From positions 3,596,001 through 3,660,000 of the forward strand of contig JASGIG010000001.1 of NCBI GenBank assembly GCA_047602055.1: DNA of 64,000 bases. Direction: 5' to 3'. Shown here one piece after another: positions 42,581 to 52,601 of the stretch; the stretch's first letter is position 1; each line of letters starts with the position of its first letter. A program made the position numbers and the translations under genes. This stretch comes from JAODBQ01 sp047602055. Lineage in GTDB: Bacteria; Actinomycetota; Acidimicrobiia; Acidimicrobiales; Ilumatobacteraceae. The notes below the pieces were generated by a model that did no database searches, had not been told where the DNA came from, and was given only the letters and a program-made list of their open reading frames with translations.

Positions 42581-43558
42581 TCAGTTGTCGTAGAAGGACA
42601 GGCGGTCCATCAGCTTGATGCAGCCGACGGCGATCACCCCGAAGCCGACGAAGAACAACACGCCCGCGGCGGACGAGCGCCCGGCGTCGTAACTGCTGAA
42701 ACCCATCGAGTACAGCAGGTAGTAGATGTCGGTGGTCGCCCCGGCAGGACCGCCCTGGGTGAGCAGCTGGATGAGCGGGAACAACCACTGCGAGGCCAGC
42801 AACACCGTCATCAAGCCCATGAACGTCAGCGTCGGCGACAGCAGCGGCAGGGTGATCCGCCAGCGGATCCGCCGCTCGGACGCACCGTCGATCGCCGCCG
42901 CCTCGTGGTACGACGGATCGATGCTGGACACCCCGGCCGACACCATCAGCGTGGCGAAGCCGAGCAGCTTCCAGCCGGCGACGAGTGTCACCGCGATCAG
43001 CGCCGGGCGGGCCTCTCGGAACCAGTTGACCGGTTCGCCGCCGAACCACTCGAACGGCTTCTGGTAGATGCCGCCGGACGTGCTGAGCAGCCACCGCCAC
43101 ACCGCGGCGGCCACCACCGGCGTGATCAGCACCGGCAGGAACACCGCGGCTCGATAGATGCTGCGCGACCTCGGCCGCATCCGCTGCGTGGCCAGTGCCG
43201 CCACCGTCGGCAGCACCAGCGTGAACGGCACCAGCCCGAGCATCGTCCACCCGGACACGGTGACCGCCCGGCGCAGCTCGGGCAACCCGAGGATGTCCTT
43301 GAAGTTGTGCCAGCCGACGCCGACCTTCGGCTGGGTGGGCAGCAGGTTCCACTTGTAGAAGGACAGCTGCACGGTCTCGACGAGCGGGCGGTACACCCAC
43401 ACCCCGAGCGTGATCGCCGCGGGGGCGAGCAGCAGGTAGGGCACGGCGTAGGCCGCGGCTCGGGCGAGGAACGGCCGGCGCCGAGCGGGCAGGACCTCGG
43501 TCGCCGTGGCACCCGCGGCCGGGTCGCGCGCCGGCACCAGCAACATGGTCGCCGTCAC
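42581..43558 (-). CDS. ugpA: Carbohydrate/glycerol-phosphate ABC transporter permease, UgpA-type
   Basis: 325 residues. LLLAPAAITLGVWVYRPLVETVQLSFY is the first membrane segment, and YHEAAAIDGASERRIRWRITLPLLSP is the EAA loop of MalF/UgpA permeases. GTG 43558 overlaps the phosphatase stop (GTGA); ATG 43546 is an alternative. Partner of UgpE. Confidence 0.88.
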   Translation of the reverse strand: MTATMLLVPARDPAAGATATEVLPARRRPFLARAAAYAVPYLLLAPAAITLGVWVYRPLVETVQLSFYKWNLLPTQPKVGVGWHNFKDILGLPELRRAVTVSGWTMLGLVPFTLVLPTVAALATQRMRPRSRSIYRAAVFLPVLITPVVAAAVWRWLLSTSGGIYQKPFEWFGGEPVNWFREARPALIAVTLVAGWKLLGFATLMVSAGVSSIDPSYHEAAAIDGASERRIRWRITLPLLSPTLTFMGLMTVLLASQWLFPLIQLLTQGGPAGATTDIYYLLYSMGFSSYDAGRSSAAGVLFFVGFGVIAVGCIKLMDRLSFYDN

Positions 43559-44285
43559 CTCGGGTCCTCCAGCAGCGCGACGCGCAGCCGGTCGGGCGCG
43601 GCCGGGTCGAGACCGTGGGCCACCAGGTAGTCCTCGACGCCGCCGTGGCTGGTGCGGACCTGCTCGAAGACCCAGCGGATCATCGCCGGCGGCGAGCCCA
43701 GCAGCGGCAGCAAGCGGGCCAGGATCTCAGGGTCGTCGCCGCCGATGCGCTCGACGAACGGATCGCCGAGCAGGTTCTCGCTCACCGCGTAGTCGGCGGC
43801 GATCACCTCGTCGTCGACGCCGAGCAGGGCGAGAAGGAAGGCGACGACGATGCCCGTGCGGTCCTTGCCGGCGGTGCAGTGGATGATCGCCGGCAGGGCA
43901 CCGGGACGGGCCAGCTCACCGACCGCCGTGGCCAACGCCGCGCCGGCGTCGGTGACGATCCGCAGGTAGGCCTCCTCGAGGGTGATGACCTCGCGCTCCG
44001 CTGCCGGTGCGGCGCTGCCGATCGAGACGTGCACCGTGGCGACCTCCAACGTGCCCAGCGCGTTCGGGCGCTCGACGCGCTCGTCCTCCCGGCGCAGGTC
44101 GACGACCGTGCGCACGCCGAGCTGGGCGAGCATCCCCCGGCCGGCATCGTCGAGGCAGTCGAGACCGGCGGTGCGGATCACTCGACCCCAGCCGATGCGG
44201 CCGCGGGGCGTGGCGTAGCCGCCGATGTCGCGAGCGTTGAACACGCCGCGCAGGGGCAGCAGGCGTTCGTGCAGGTCGTCGAGGC

Positions 44286-44289
<4 letters not shown>
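43555..44289 (-). CDS. Tyrosine/serine phosphatase family protein
   Basis: 244 residues. The CX5R active site is HCTAGKDRTG, preceded by FNARDIGGYATPRGRIGWGRVIRTAGL and VRTVVDLRREDERV, the pattern of the Y_phosphatase3 group (IphP/LipA-like). It lies between ugpC and ugpA with 4-bp overlaps on both sides, so it is made with the importer; dephosphorylation of an imported phosphoester is plausible but unproven. Confidence 0.83.
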
Positions 44290-45458
<1,169 letters not shown>

Positions 45459-45461
45459 CGC

Positions 45462-46409
45462 TCAGCCGCGGGCGGCAGCGCTCAGAGCGATGCGCTCGAG
45501 CAGGTCGTCCATCGACAACTCGTGCAGGATCGGGCGCTCCAGGCAGTTGACCGCGCGGGTCACCACCGTGGCGTCGTCGAACACGTCGATGATGCTGAAG
45601 CCGCTGCTCGGCACGATCTGGAACATGCCGCCGCCGATGTGGTGGGCCATCGCGCTCGACGGGCCGGCCCACACCGGGACACCACCGATCTGGCCGCCGT
45701 ACGGCTCGTGCCAGTGGCCACCGAGCACGACGCGCACGTCGGTGCCACGGACCACGTCGGCCAGCTCGGCGATGCTGGCGAAGCGCACGCTCTCCATCAG
45801 CGCGGCCTCGGGGCCGTCGTCGCGCCCGTGGAACGGCGGGTGGTGCAAGGTGACGATCGTCCCCGCCGGCGCCGGCTCGGCGAGTGTCGACGTCAGCCAC
45901 GCCAGCTGGACATCCGACAGCGCACCATGGTGCGACCCGGGGACGGTCGAGTCGACCATGACGATGCGCAGGCCGTTCAGCTCGACGACGTAGTCGACGG
46001 GGGCGAACAGGTCACGCTCGCCGCCGGCTTCGGTGCCGCCGTAGATCGCGCCCGCCGGCGCCGGCGCCCCGTCGAGCAGGCCGATGCGGAACGTGTCGCG
46101 GTGGTCGTGGTTGCCCATGCCGTAGATCGCCGGCACGCCGAGGCGCTCGGCCACCGGCTCGACCATCGCCCGCAAGCGGCGGTAGGCGTCTGGGGTGCCG
46201 TCGTTGGCCAGGTCGCCGGTGAGCAGCAGTGCCGTCAGACCGTCGGCGTGCTCGCCGACGACCTCCAAGGCGTGCGCCAGGTTTGCCGCGCTGTCGACGG
46301 CACCGACGGCGCGGCCGTCGGGCAGCGTCTCCTTGGTGTAGAGGGCTTTGTCCTCGTCGACGATGTGGGTGTCGGTGAGCTGGATGAGGCGGTGGGTGCG
46401 CTGAGCCAT
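45462..46409 (-). CDS. Metallophosphoesterase (CpdA/GpdQ class III phosphodiesterase-like)
   Basis: 315 residues. Dinuclear-metal motifs in order: LTDTHIVDE, LLTGDLANDG, GMGNHDHRD, LHHPPFHG and GGHWHEPYGG. This set matches class III cyclic-nucleotide/glycerophosphodiester phosphodiesterases. In a ugp operon, cleavage of glycerophosphodiesters (GpdQ role) is the natural inference. ATG 46409 follows AAAGGA on the minus strand; longer starts read through the intergenic hairpin. Confidence 0.82.
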   Translation of the reverse strand: MAQRTHRLIQLTDTHIVDEDKALYTKETLPDGRAVGAVDSAANLAHALEVVGEHADGLTALLLTGDLANDGTPDAYRRLRAMVEPVAERLGVPAIYGMGNHDHRDTFRIGLLDGAPAPAGAIYGGTEAGGERDLFAPVDYVVELNGLRIVMVDSTVPGSHHGALSDVQLAWLTSTLAEPAPAGTIVTLHHPPFHGRDDGPEAALMESVRFASIAELADVVRGTDVRVVLGGHWHEPYGGQIGGVPVWAGPSSAMAHHIGGGMFQIVPSSGFSIIDVFDDATVVTRAVNCLERPILHELSMDDLLERIALSAAARG

Positions 46410-46463
46410 CTGCGCGGGTCCTTTCGAAGTGGTTTGGACGGAGAACGGGACGAACGGCGTGAA

Positions 46464-46491
46464 CCCGGGCGGGCGACGCTGCCCACCCGGG
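46464..46491 (-). terminator. Hairpin after ugpB (attenuator)
   Basis: On the minus strand GCCCGCCCGGG pairs with CCCGGGTGGGC (one G-T pair) across a six-base loop, directly after the ugpB stop. As with livK, a stem between the binding-protein gene and the rest of the operon would raise the ratio of binding protein to permease. Confidence 0.55.
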
Positions 46492-46498
46492 TCGGTGT

Positions 46499-47995
46499 TC
46501 ACGGCATGAGTGCTTCGGCGCGCTTCTGGGCGTCGCTCAGCGTCGACTGGGCATCGGCGCCGTCGAAGATCACCTTGTTGACGGCGTCACGCCAGATCGT
46601 GGTGATCTGCTCGGCGTTGTCGCCGGGCGGATAGGCCCGCGGCTGCAGGTGCTCGAGCTGGTCGAGGTTGTGCTGGACGAACGGGAACTTCGCCAGCCAC
46701 GGGGCGAGCATGTCCGGCTCCTCGACGATCCCGGTGCGCAGCGGCAGGTAGCCGATCTTCGAGGTGATCTCGGTGAACGCGTGGTCCGAGGTGAGGAACT
46801 CGACCAGCTCGAACGCGGCCCGCTGCTGGAGCGGGTCGGTGGCCATCGTGGCCAGACCGGACCCGCTGTTGACCACGACCACCGGCTTGTCGCCCCAGGC
46901 CGGCAGACCCATCGCGTCGAGCTGCCAGCTGTTCTTGTCCGCTGCCGCGACGATCGTGCTCGTGTACGCCGACGTCGACAGGAACATGCCGAGCTTGCCG
47001 CGCAGGAACAGCTCGAGGCCGTCCTGGTCGCTGACGTTGGGCATGATCCCGTCCTTCACGTAGCCCTGGAACGTGCTGGCGACCTCGACCGCCTCCGGCC
47101 CGTCGAAGTCCAACGTCTTCAGGTCCTCGCTGACGCGCACGTTGCCGGCCGAGCGGAGGATGCCGTCGTAGCACCAGCCGAGCGACACGTTGCCCGTGCA
47201 CTGCGGGAACACCCCGTCGGCGCCGGCCTTGTCCTTGATCGCCCGGGCCGCGGCGGCCACCTCGTCCCAGGTCGTCGGGAGCTTGCTCGTGTCGAGGCCG
47301 GCCTGCTCGAACAGCGTCTTGTTGATGAACAGCGTCGGCGTGGAGATCACCCACGGCAGCACGTAGGTGTTCCCGTTGAACTTGCCGAGTGCGGCAGCGT
47401 TCGGGTTCATCGCGTGGTCGCCGTTGAGGCTGCCGTCGACGTACGCGGCCAGCGCGTCGTCGCCGATCAGCTTGTTCCAGGGCTGGGCGCCGAGGTGGTT
47501 GGCCATCAGGTCCATGTAGAAGTAGGCCTGCAGCACCGACGGTGGGTCACCGGCAGCGATCTCCCGCCGGACCGTGGCCAGGAGCTGATCGACCGGCGTG
47601 CCCCGCCGATCGATCGAGATGTTCGGATGGGCCTTCTCGAACTCGTCGAGCAGGGCGTTCAGCGTGTCAGCCATCGGCCCCGCCGACGAGAGCGTGTAGG
47701 TCTCGAACGAGATCTTGACCTTCTTGTCGGCGGGGATCTCGGGGAGGTCGATCTGCACCGCGTCGTCGCGCGATGCCGACGACCCGGCCGAGCCGGTCGT
47801 GCCCGGCGCGTCGCTGCTGACGGAGGCGGCGGCCGTCGTGCCGGCACCGGTCGCCGCGGTGCTGGCGGCGTTGGTCGTCACGCCAGACGCGGTGGTGCTG
47901 CCGCTCGTGCTGTCGGAGCCGCAGCCTGCGGCGATCAGTGCCGTCGCGGTCAGCGTCGCTACGACCGCGTAACGTGAGAATCGAGTGCGTGCCAT
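46499..47995 (-). CDS. ugpB: ABC transporter substrate-binding lipoprotein, UgpB-type
   Basis: 498 residues. Lipoprotein signal ending in ALIAAGC, then a Ser/Thr/Ala/Gly linker to about residue 85, then a type II (extracellular_1) binding fold: VKISFETYTLSSAGPMADTLNALLDEFEKAHP, GFxxP-like LPWVISTPTLFINKTLFEQAG, and GSGLATMATDP. First gene of ugpB-gpdQ-like-ugpC-phosphatase-ugpA-ugpE. Ribosome site AAGGGGG lies 12 bases upstream. Glycerol-3-phosphate or a glycerophosphodiester is a likely ligand from context. Confidence 0.87.
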   Translation of the reverse strand: MARTRFSRYAVVATLTATALIAAGCGSDSTSGSTTASGVTTNAASTAATGAGTTAAASVSSDAPGTTGSAGSSASRDDAVQIDLPEIPADKKVKISFETYTLSSAGPMADTLNALLDEFEKAHPNISIDRRGTPVDQLLATVRREIAAGDPPSVLQAYFYMDLMANHLGAQPWNKLIGDDALAAYVDGSLNGDHAMNPNAAALGKFNGNTYVLPWVISTPTLFINKTLFEQAGLDTSKLPTTWDEVAAAARAIKDKAGADGVFPQCTGNVSLGWCYDGILRSAGNVRVSEDLKTLDFDGPEAVEVASTFQGYVKDGIMPNVSDQDGLELFLRGKLGMFLSTSAYTSTIVAAADKNSWQLDAMGLPAWGDKPVVVVNSGSGLATMATDPLQQRAAFELVEFLTSDHAFTEITSKIGYLPLRTGIVEEPDMLAPWLAKFPFVQHNLDQLEHLQPRAYPPGDNAEQITTIWRDAVNKVIFDGADAQSTLSDAQKRAEALMP

Positions 47996-48067
47996 GTGAA
48001 TGCGAAATCCCCCTTGTCAACGCCGGTCGCGGCCCGGATCGCCGCATTCCCGAAGCGTGCGATTCGA

Positions 48068-48096
48068 AGCCTAGAGAAGCTGCAACATCTGTTCAA
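48068..48096 (-). promoter_or_regulatory. Predicted promoter of ugpB with operator-like repeats
   Basis: On the minus strand TTGAAC and TAGGCT are 17 bases apart, a good primary-sigma promoter. An imperfect dyad TGCAACA-TC-TGTTCAA (+ strand 48081-48096) overlaps the spacer and -35, and AGCTGCA is repeated at 48078 and 48103. These are candidate sites for the divergent RpiR regulator. Confidence 0.5.
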
Positions 48097-48209
48097 TAGT
48101 CGAGCTGCACATGCAATTGGATTTCATCGACCGTTGGCCCTTGGTTGGCACGTGATTCATCCGCCTGCGGTTCGGCTCAGCGCTACGGTCGCGGGGCGAT
48201 GGTGAGACC

Positions 48210-49067
48210 GTGGCGACGGTGATCTACGGCCCGACGTGGGATCAGATCCGCGCCGCGACGCCGTCACTGGCTCGCAGCCAACGCCGCGTCGCCGAGGCGC
48301 TGTTGTCGATGCCCATCGAAGAGCTCGCCGCCGCGTCGGCCAACGACGTCGCCGGCCGCTCCGACTCGTCGGCGGCCACCGTCGTACGGACCTGCCAGCA
48401 GCTCGGCTTCTCGGGCTTTCGCGAGTGCGCGATGCGCCTCGCGCTCGACGTGGACGTCAGCGACATCGACGGCGACAGCGGCGGTGCGACCGGCGCGGAC
48501 GACCGGCCGAGCACGTTCCTGCATGGTGTGGCGACGGTGATCAAGCACGCCGCCTCGGCTGTCGACGACGACGCCCTCGCCGCCGTCGGGACGACGCTCG
48601 CCGGCGCATCGCGCATCCTCATCGCCGGGTTCGGCTGGTCGGCGGCGCCGGCCATGCACCTCGGCTATCGGTTGGCCTCACTCGGCCTGCCGGTCGACAG
48701 CTCGACCGACATGCAGCACCTGGTCATGGTGGCAACGACGCTACGTCCCGGCGACGCCTGCGTCGTCGTCTGCCGCACCGGCGGCAGCCGCGTGACGCAG
48801 AACCTCGCCGAGCTGGCCCACGAGCGCGGCGCGGCCGTCGTCCTGGTCAGCACGTTCTCGCATTCGCTGACCGCCGCCCATGCCGACCACAACATCATCT
48901 TCGGCGGCCTCGACGGTGGTGAGACCCACCCGCGGCACCCGGCGGCGTCGGTGGTCCAGTTCGCCACGATGGAGGCCATCAACCTGGCCGTCGAGACCGC
49001 GATCGGCGTGCACGACGCCGCAGCCGTGCGCGCCCGGCTGCCGGCGCTGATCGACATCGGCGTCTGA
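48210..49067 (+). CDS. MurR/RpiR family transcriptional regulator
   Basis: 285 residues. The N-terminal HTH_6 domain shows SLARSQRRVAEALLSMP, AASANDVAGRSDSSAATVVRTCQQLGFSGFRE; the C-terminal SIS domain (GASRILIAGFGWSAAPAMHLGYRLASLG, GDACVVVCRTGGSRVT) would bind a phosphosugar-like effector. Divergent from ugpB across 214 bp, so it very probably controls the ugp operon in response to its imported or processed phosphate ester. Confidence 0.88.
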   Translation: MATVIYGPTWDQIRAATPSLARSQRRVAEALLSMPIEELAAASANDVAGRSDSSAATVVRTCQQLGFSGFRECAMRLALDVDVSDIDGDSGGATGADDRPSTFLHGVATVIKHAASAVDDDALAAVGTTLAGASRILIAGFGWSAAPAMHLGYRLASLGLPVDSSTDMQHLVMVATTLRPGDACVVVCRTGGSRVTQNLAELAHERGAAVVLVSTFSHSLTAAHADHNIIFGGLDGGETHPRHPAASVVQFATMEAINLAVETAIGVHDAAAVRARLPALIDIGV

Positions 49068-49087
49068 CCCGGAGGACGAACGCCGGC

Positions 49088-49699
49088 TCAGACGTAGGCG
49101 ACGTAGGCGTCGGGCTCGACGGTCAACACCACCGACGACGCGGTCCGCCAGCGGCGGCCGTCGACCCACAGGTGCAACGGGCGGGGGACGGTCAGCTCGA
49201 CGCTGCGCGGTTGCGAGATGGCCAGCTGGGGATGGGGGACATGGGTGCCCGTGCGTGACCGACGCATCGCCTGCCAGCGGACCCGAGCGGGCATCGCCCC
49301 GTCGACGCGCAGCACGTCGACCCTGCCGTCGTTCGGGTGCGAGCGGGGGGCGACGTCCCGACCGTCGAGGTACTGCGCGGTCGTCGCCAGCACCACCTCG
49401 CCACGCCACCACGACCGCCGGCACACCACGTGGGCGACGCTCCAGGTGGTCTCCCCGCCGGCCTCGACGCGCACGAGGTCGAGGGTCAGGCGCGTCGCCC
49501 CCGCGGTGAACTGGTCGGCGCTGCCGCCGGCGGCCGTGCGGGCGAGGTCGCCACCGCCGAGCCCGATCGCCGGCAGCTCGCCGTCGCCTCGACGCCAGCG
49601 CTCGACGATGTCGTGCAGCTCACCATCCGACCTGACGACCGTCAGCCCCGGCGGCACGGCCACCGCCTCGCCCCACGCTTCCCCCCGCCGGATCGTCAT
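49088..49699 (-). CDS. Diacylglycerol kinase/lipid kinase-like protein, short and with degenerate active site
   Basis: 203 residues. The C-terminal half (VDVLRVDGAMPARVRWQAMRRSRTGTHV..PRPLHLWVDG) matches the beta-sandwich domain of YegS/DgkB-type lipid kinases. The short N-terminal part, VVRSDGELHDIVERWRRGDGELPAIGLGGGDLARTAAG, aligns with the catalytic GDGT..N..PLGTGNDFAR region but with SDGE and GGGDLA, and lacks the first ~60 residues of the family. Probably not an active kinase, or a divergent one. ATG 49699 sits next to a family C hairpin. Confidence 0.6.
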   Translation of the reverse strand: MTIRRGEAWGEAVAVPPGLTVVRSDGELHDIVERWRRGDGELPAIGLGGGDLARTAAGGSADQFTAGATRLTLDLVRVEAGGETTWSVAHVVCRRSWWRGEVVLATTAQYLDGRDVAPRSHPNDGRVDVLRVDGAMPARVRWQAMRRSRTGTHVPHPQLAISQPRSVELTVPRPLHLWVDGRRWRTASSVVLTVEPDAYVAYV

Positions 49700-49701
49700 C
49701 C

Positions 49702-49820
49702 TCCGAGTCCCACACGTCGGTCCGAGTCCCACGCGTCCATGCGAGTCGCAGATGTCCCCGGGCGGTGCATGTGCGACTCGGATGGACACCTCCGACTCGG
49801 AGGGACAGCTGGGACTCGGA
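49702..49820. repeat. Hairpin family C copy 2, nested multi-arm stem
   Basis: Outer arms TCCGAGTCCCA (49702-49712) and TGGGACTCGGA (49810-49820) pair exactly; a second TCCGAGTCCCA lies at 49721-49731 and CTCCGACTCGGAG at 49790-49802; inner CGAGTCGCA (49742-49750) pairs with TGCGACTCG (49772-49780). It fills the whole gap between helY and the lipid-kinase-like gene and has the same outer arms as 17055-17134. Confidence 0.6.
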
Positions 49821-52499
49821 TCACGCCGGCGCCTCGGGCGGCTCCGACGACGGCGGCACCGACGACGGCGCAGGCTCCTCGACGGGTTCGACGGCGGACG
49901 AGGCAGCGACGACGCCGCGGAACAGAGCGTCGGCGGCGGCCTCCGCGCTCTGGCGCGTCGCCCTCACCGGGGCGACGAGCGCCAGCTGGCGGAGCAGGTC
50001 GATGAGCTGCTTGGTGGTGCGCACGAAGTCGCCGCCGGACAGCTCCTCGGCCTCGACGACCTCGGCGAAGCCCTCCCCCGCCGCCCACGCGAACGCGATC
50101 GCCACGAACGTCGGGTCGGGCGGGCGGTGCTCGGCGAGGCCGGCCTCCTCCTCGACCTCGAGCAGCTCGTCGCTCAGCGCGGCGATCTGCTGCCAGCGCC
50201 GGCGGGCCCTCGGCGAGGGGAACCACGGCGCCGGCGGTGGCTCCGGGCTGCGGTGCTCGTAGACGAACACCGACACGAGCCCGGCCAGCTGCGCCGGTTC
50301 GAGGTCGTCGAGCAGCCCCTGGCGCAGCGCCTCGACGATCAGCAGGTCGCACTCGTGGAACGTGCGGGCGAGGATCCGCCCGGCGTCGGTGAGCTGCCAC
50401 CCGTCGACGTAGCCCCACGACGCCAGGACGCGCAGCACCCGGTCGAAGTCACGGGCCACGCTCTGGCCTCGGCCACGCACCCGCCGGCGCAGCTCCTCGA
50501 CCTCCCCCCTGACCCGCTCCGCGTGGGCGGCCAGCCGCAACCGCTCGTCGAGGTCCGGGTCCTCGGTCACCGGGTGGGTCACCAGCGGCAGATCGACCGG
50601 GTTCGCCGAACGCCGCGGGCGGGGCGCGATCGTCGCCTGCTCCAGCCGGGTGGCCACGACGCGCTGGAAGTCCTGGCGGTTCGGGGCATACACCTCGGGC
50701 ATCTCGATGTGACCGATCGCCCGCGGAGGAGCGTCGAAGTCGGCGGCGGTGAGATGCACCCGCTCGCGCCGAGTCGTCAGGCCGGTGACGCGCATGCCTC
50801 CCTTGCGGTGCGCGCTGGCCAGCACAGCGACGCGCCTGACCGAGCGGCCAACCCGGGCGGAGATCACATCGCCTGGACGCAGCTTCATCAACGCCAGCGA
50901 GACGGGGTCGTCACGGCCGATGCGCGCCGAGCTCTGCGACCGTTCCCGTTCGGTGCGCAGCCGGCGGTACTCGTCGATGTCGCCGTACGGGCTGCGCGAG
51001 CGGGCGAGCAGGTCGGCGAGGCGGGCCTGGCGGCGCTCCAGCCGGGCTTCGAGCTTCACGACGTCGCGGTCGGCCTGGTACTGGGCGAACGACAGGTTGA
51101 GCAGGTGGTGGGCGGTCTCGCTGGTGTACGAGCGGACCAGGTTGGCCGCCATGTTGTACGTCGGACGGAACGCCGAGCCGAGGTGGAACGAGCGGCTGCC
51201 GGCGAGCGCGGCCACCTGGTCGAACGGCACGAACGGGCTCCACAGCACGACCGCGTAGCCGAGCTCGTCGAGCCCTCGCCGCCCGGCACGCCCGGTGAGC
51301 TGGGTGTACTCCCCCGGCGTCAGGAACTTGTGATGGTCGCCGGTGAACTTCGACAGCTTCTCGACGACGACGGTCTTGGCCGGCATGTTGATCCCGACGG
51401 CGAGCGTCTCGGTGGCGAACACCGCCTTGACCAATCCCTCCACGAAGCAGGCCTCGACGACCTCCTTGAACGGCGGGACCATCCCGGCGTGATGGGCGGC
51501 GACGCCGGCCTCCAGCTGGGCGAGGAACTGGCCGTAGCCGAGCACGGCGAGGTCGGCCGGATCGATCGCCCCGAGCCGGGCGTCGACGATCTCCCGGATC
51601 CGGTCGCGCTCCTCGCCGGTCGTCAACCGGGCCCCGGCCGCGGTGGCAGCGCGGGCGGCCTCGTCACACTGGTTGCGGCTGAAGATGAAGTAGATCGCCG
51701 GCAGCATCCGGTGCTGCTCCAGGAGGTCGAGCACCTCGGCGCGCGACGGGGTGAACAGCCGCCGGCGCGACCAGTGCCGGCTACCGCCACGGCCGCGCCC
51801 CTGGCGAGCCGCTTCGGCGTCGAGCCGGGCTGCCTCGCTGTTCGGCCGGCCATGGATCAACGTCGGCAGCAGGTGCAGGCGGTCGTGGGTCTTGTCGCCG
51901 ATCAGGTAGAGGTTGTCGAGGCGCACCGGGCGGCGCTCCTCGACGATCGCCGCGGTGTGCCCGCGTACCGTCGTGATCCACTCGGCCAGCTCCTCGGCGT
52001 TGCTCACCGTCGCCGACAGGCACACCAGGCGCACATCGACCGGCAGGTGGATGATCACCTCCTCCCACACCGGTCCGCGGTACGCGTCCTGCAGGAAGTG
52101 CACCTCGTCGAGCACGACGACGGCCAGGTCGGCCAGTGCCGGGCTGCGCGCGTAGATCATGTTGCGCAGCACCTCCGTGGTCATCACCACCACCGGGGCG
52201 TCGCCGTTGATCGAGTTGTCGCCGGTCAGCAGACCAACCCGGTTCGGTCCGAGGCGCACGGCGAGATCGTGATACTTCTGGTTCGACAGCGCCTTGATCG
52301 GCGCGGTGTAGAACGCCCGCTTGCCGCGGGCGACGGCGGCACAGGTCGCGTACTCGGCGACGACGGTCTTGCCGGACCCCGTCGGCGCGGCGACGAGCAC
52401 CGAGCTGCCGCCGTCGAGCGCGTCGAGGGCGCGCAGCTGGAACGTGTCGAGCGGGAACTCGAAGTGCTCGACCAGCGCGGCGCGGTCGTTCGCGGTCAC
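49821..52499 (-). CDS. helY: Ski2-like DEAD/DEAH-box RNA helicase HelY
   Basis: 892 residues. Motifs in order: Q-motif region FPLDTFQLRAL, Walker A AAPTGSGKT, TAPIKALSNQKY, DEVH (VVLDEVHFLQD), SATVSN, and in the second RecA domain FSRNQCDEAA, ETLAVGINMPAKTVV and QLTGRAGRRG. The C-terminal DSHCT-like region includes DRDVVKLEARLERRQARL. This is the actinobacterial HelY, usually found next to tatAC and paf genes as here. Start GTG 52499 overlaps a mini-ORF stop (GTGA). Confidence 0.93.
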   Translation of the reverse strand: MTANDRAALVEHFEFPLDTFQLRALDALDGGSSVLVAAPTGSGKTVVAEYATCAAVARGKRAFYTAPIKALSNQKYHDLAVRLGPNRVGLLTGDNSINGDAPVVVMTTEVLRNMIYARSPALADLAVVVLDEVHFLQDAYRGPVWEEVIIHLPVDVRLVCLSATVSNAEELAEWITTVRGHTAAIVEERRPVRLDNLYLIGDKTHDRLHLLPTLIHGRPNSEAARLDAEAARQGRGRGGSRHWSRRRLFTPSRAEVLDLLEQHRMLPAIYFIFSRNQCDEAARAATAAGARLTTGEERDRIREIVDARLGAIDPADLAVLGYGQFLAQLEAGVAAHHAGMVPPFKEVVEACFVEGLVKAVFATETLAVGINMPAKTVVVEKLSKFTGDHHKFLTPGEYTQLTGRAGRRGLDELGYAVVLWSPFVPFDQVAALAGSRSFHLGSAFRPTYNMAANLVRSYTSETAHHLLNLSFAQYQADRDVVKLEARLERRQARLADLLARSRSPYGDIDEYRRLRTERERSQSSARIGRDDPVSLALMKLRPGDVISARVGRSVRRVAVLASAHRKGGMRVTGLTTRRERVHLTAADFDAPPRAIGHIEMPEVYAPNRQDFQRVVATRLEQATIAPRPRRSANPVDLPLVTHPVTEDPDLDERLRLAAHAERVRGEVEELRRRVRGRGQSVARDFDRVLRVLASWGYVDGWQLTDAGRILARTFHECDLLIVEALRQGLLDDLEPAQLAGLVSVFVYEHRSPEPPPAPWFPSPRARRRWQQIAALSDELLEVEEEAGLAEHRPPDPTFVAIAFAWAAGEGFAEVVEAEELSGGDFVRTTKQLIDLLRQLALVAPVRATRQSAEAAADALFRGVVAASSAVEPVEEPAPSSVPPSSEPPEAPA

Positions 52500-52591
52500 G
52501 AGCGCAGCCCGTGACCGGACTGCCCGCGCAGCGCCAGCGGAGCGGACGTCGATGGGGTCCGGGGGCGCAGACCCCGAGCAAGCCCGGCCAC
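52496..52591 (-). CDS. Linker mini-ORF, 31 codons, between tatC and helY
   Basis: GTG 52591 lies ten bases after the tatC stop and its TGA overlaps the helY GTG (GTGA). The peptide contains ARGLRPRTPSTSAPLAL and ends LRS, like the 31-codon mini-ORF between cmk and plsC (RGLRPRTPSTSGALAV..LRS). Same length and same repeat orientation relative to the genes. Confidence 0.4.
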   Translation of the reverse strand: MAGLARGLRPRTPSTSAPLALRGQSGHGLRS

Positions 52592-52601
52592 GGTCGGCCG
52601 G

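Noticed and set aside
49218..52514. Long open frame (~1100 codons) on the + strand opposite helY
   Set aside because: It is a GC-rich antisense frame of a convincing helicase, with Arg/Pro/Gln-rich composition and no domain.
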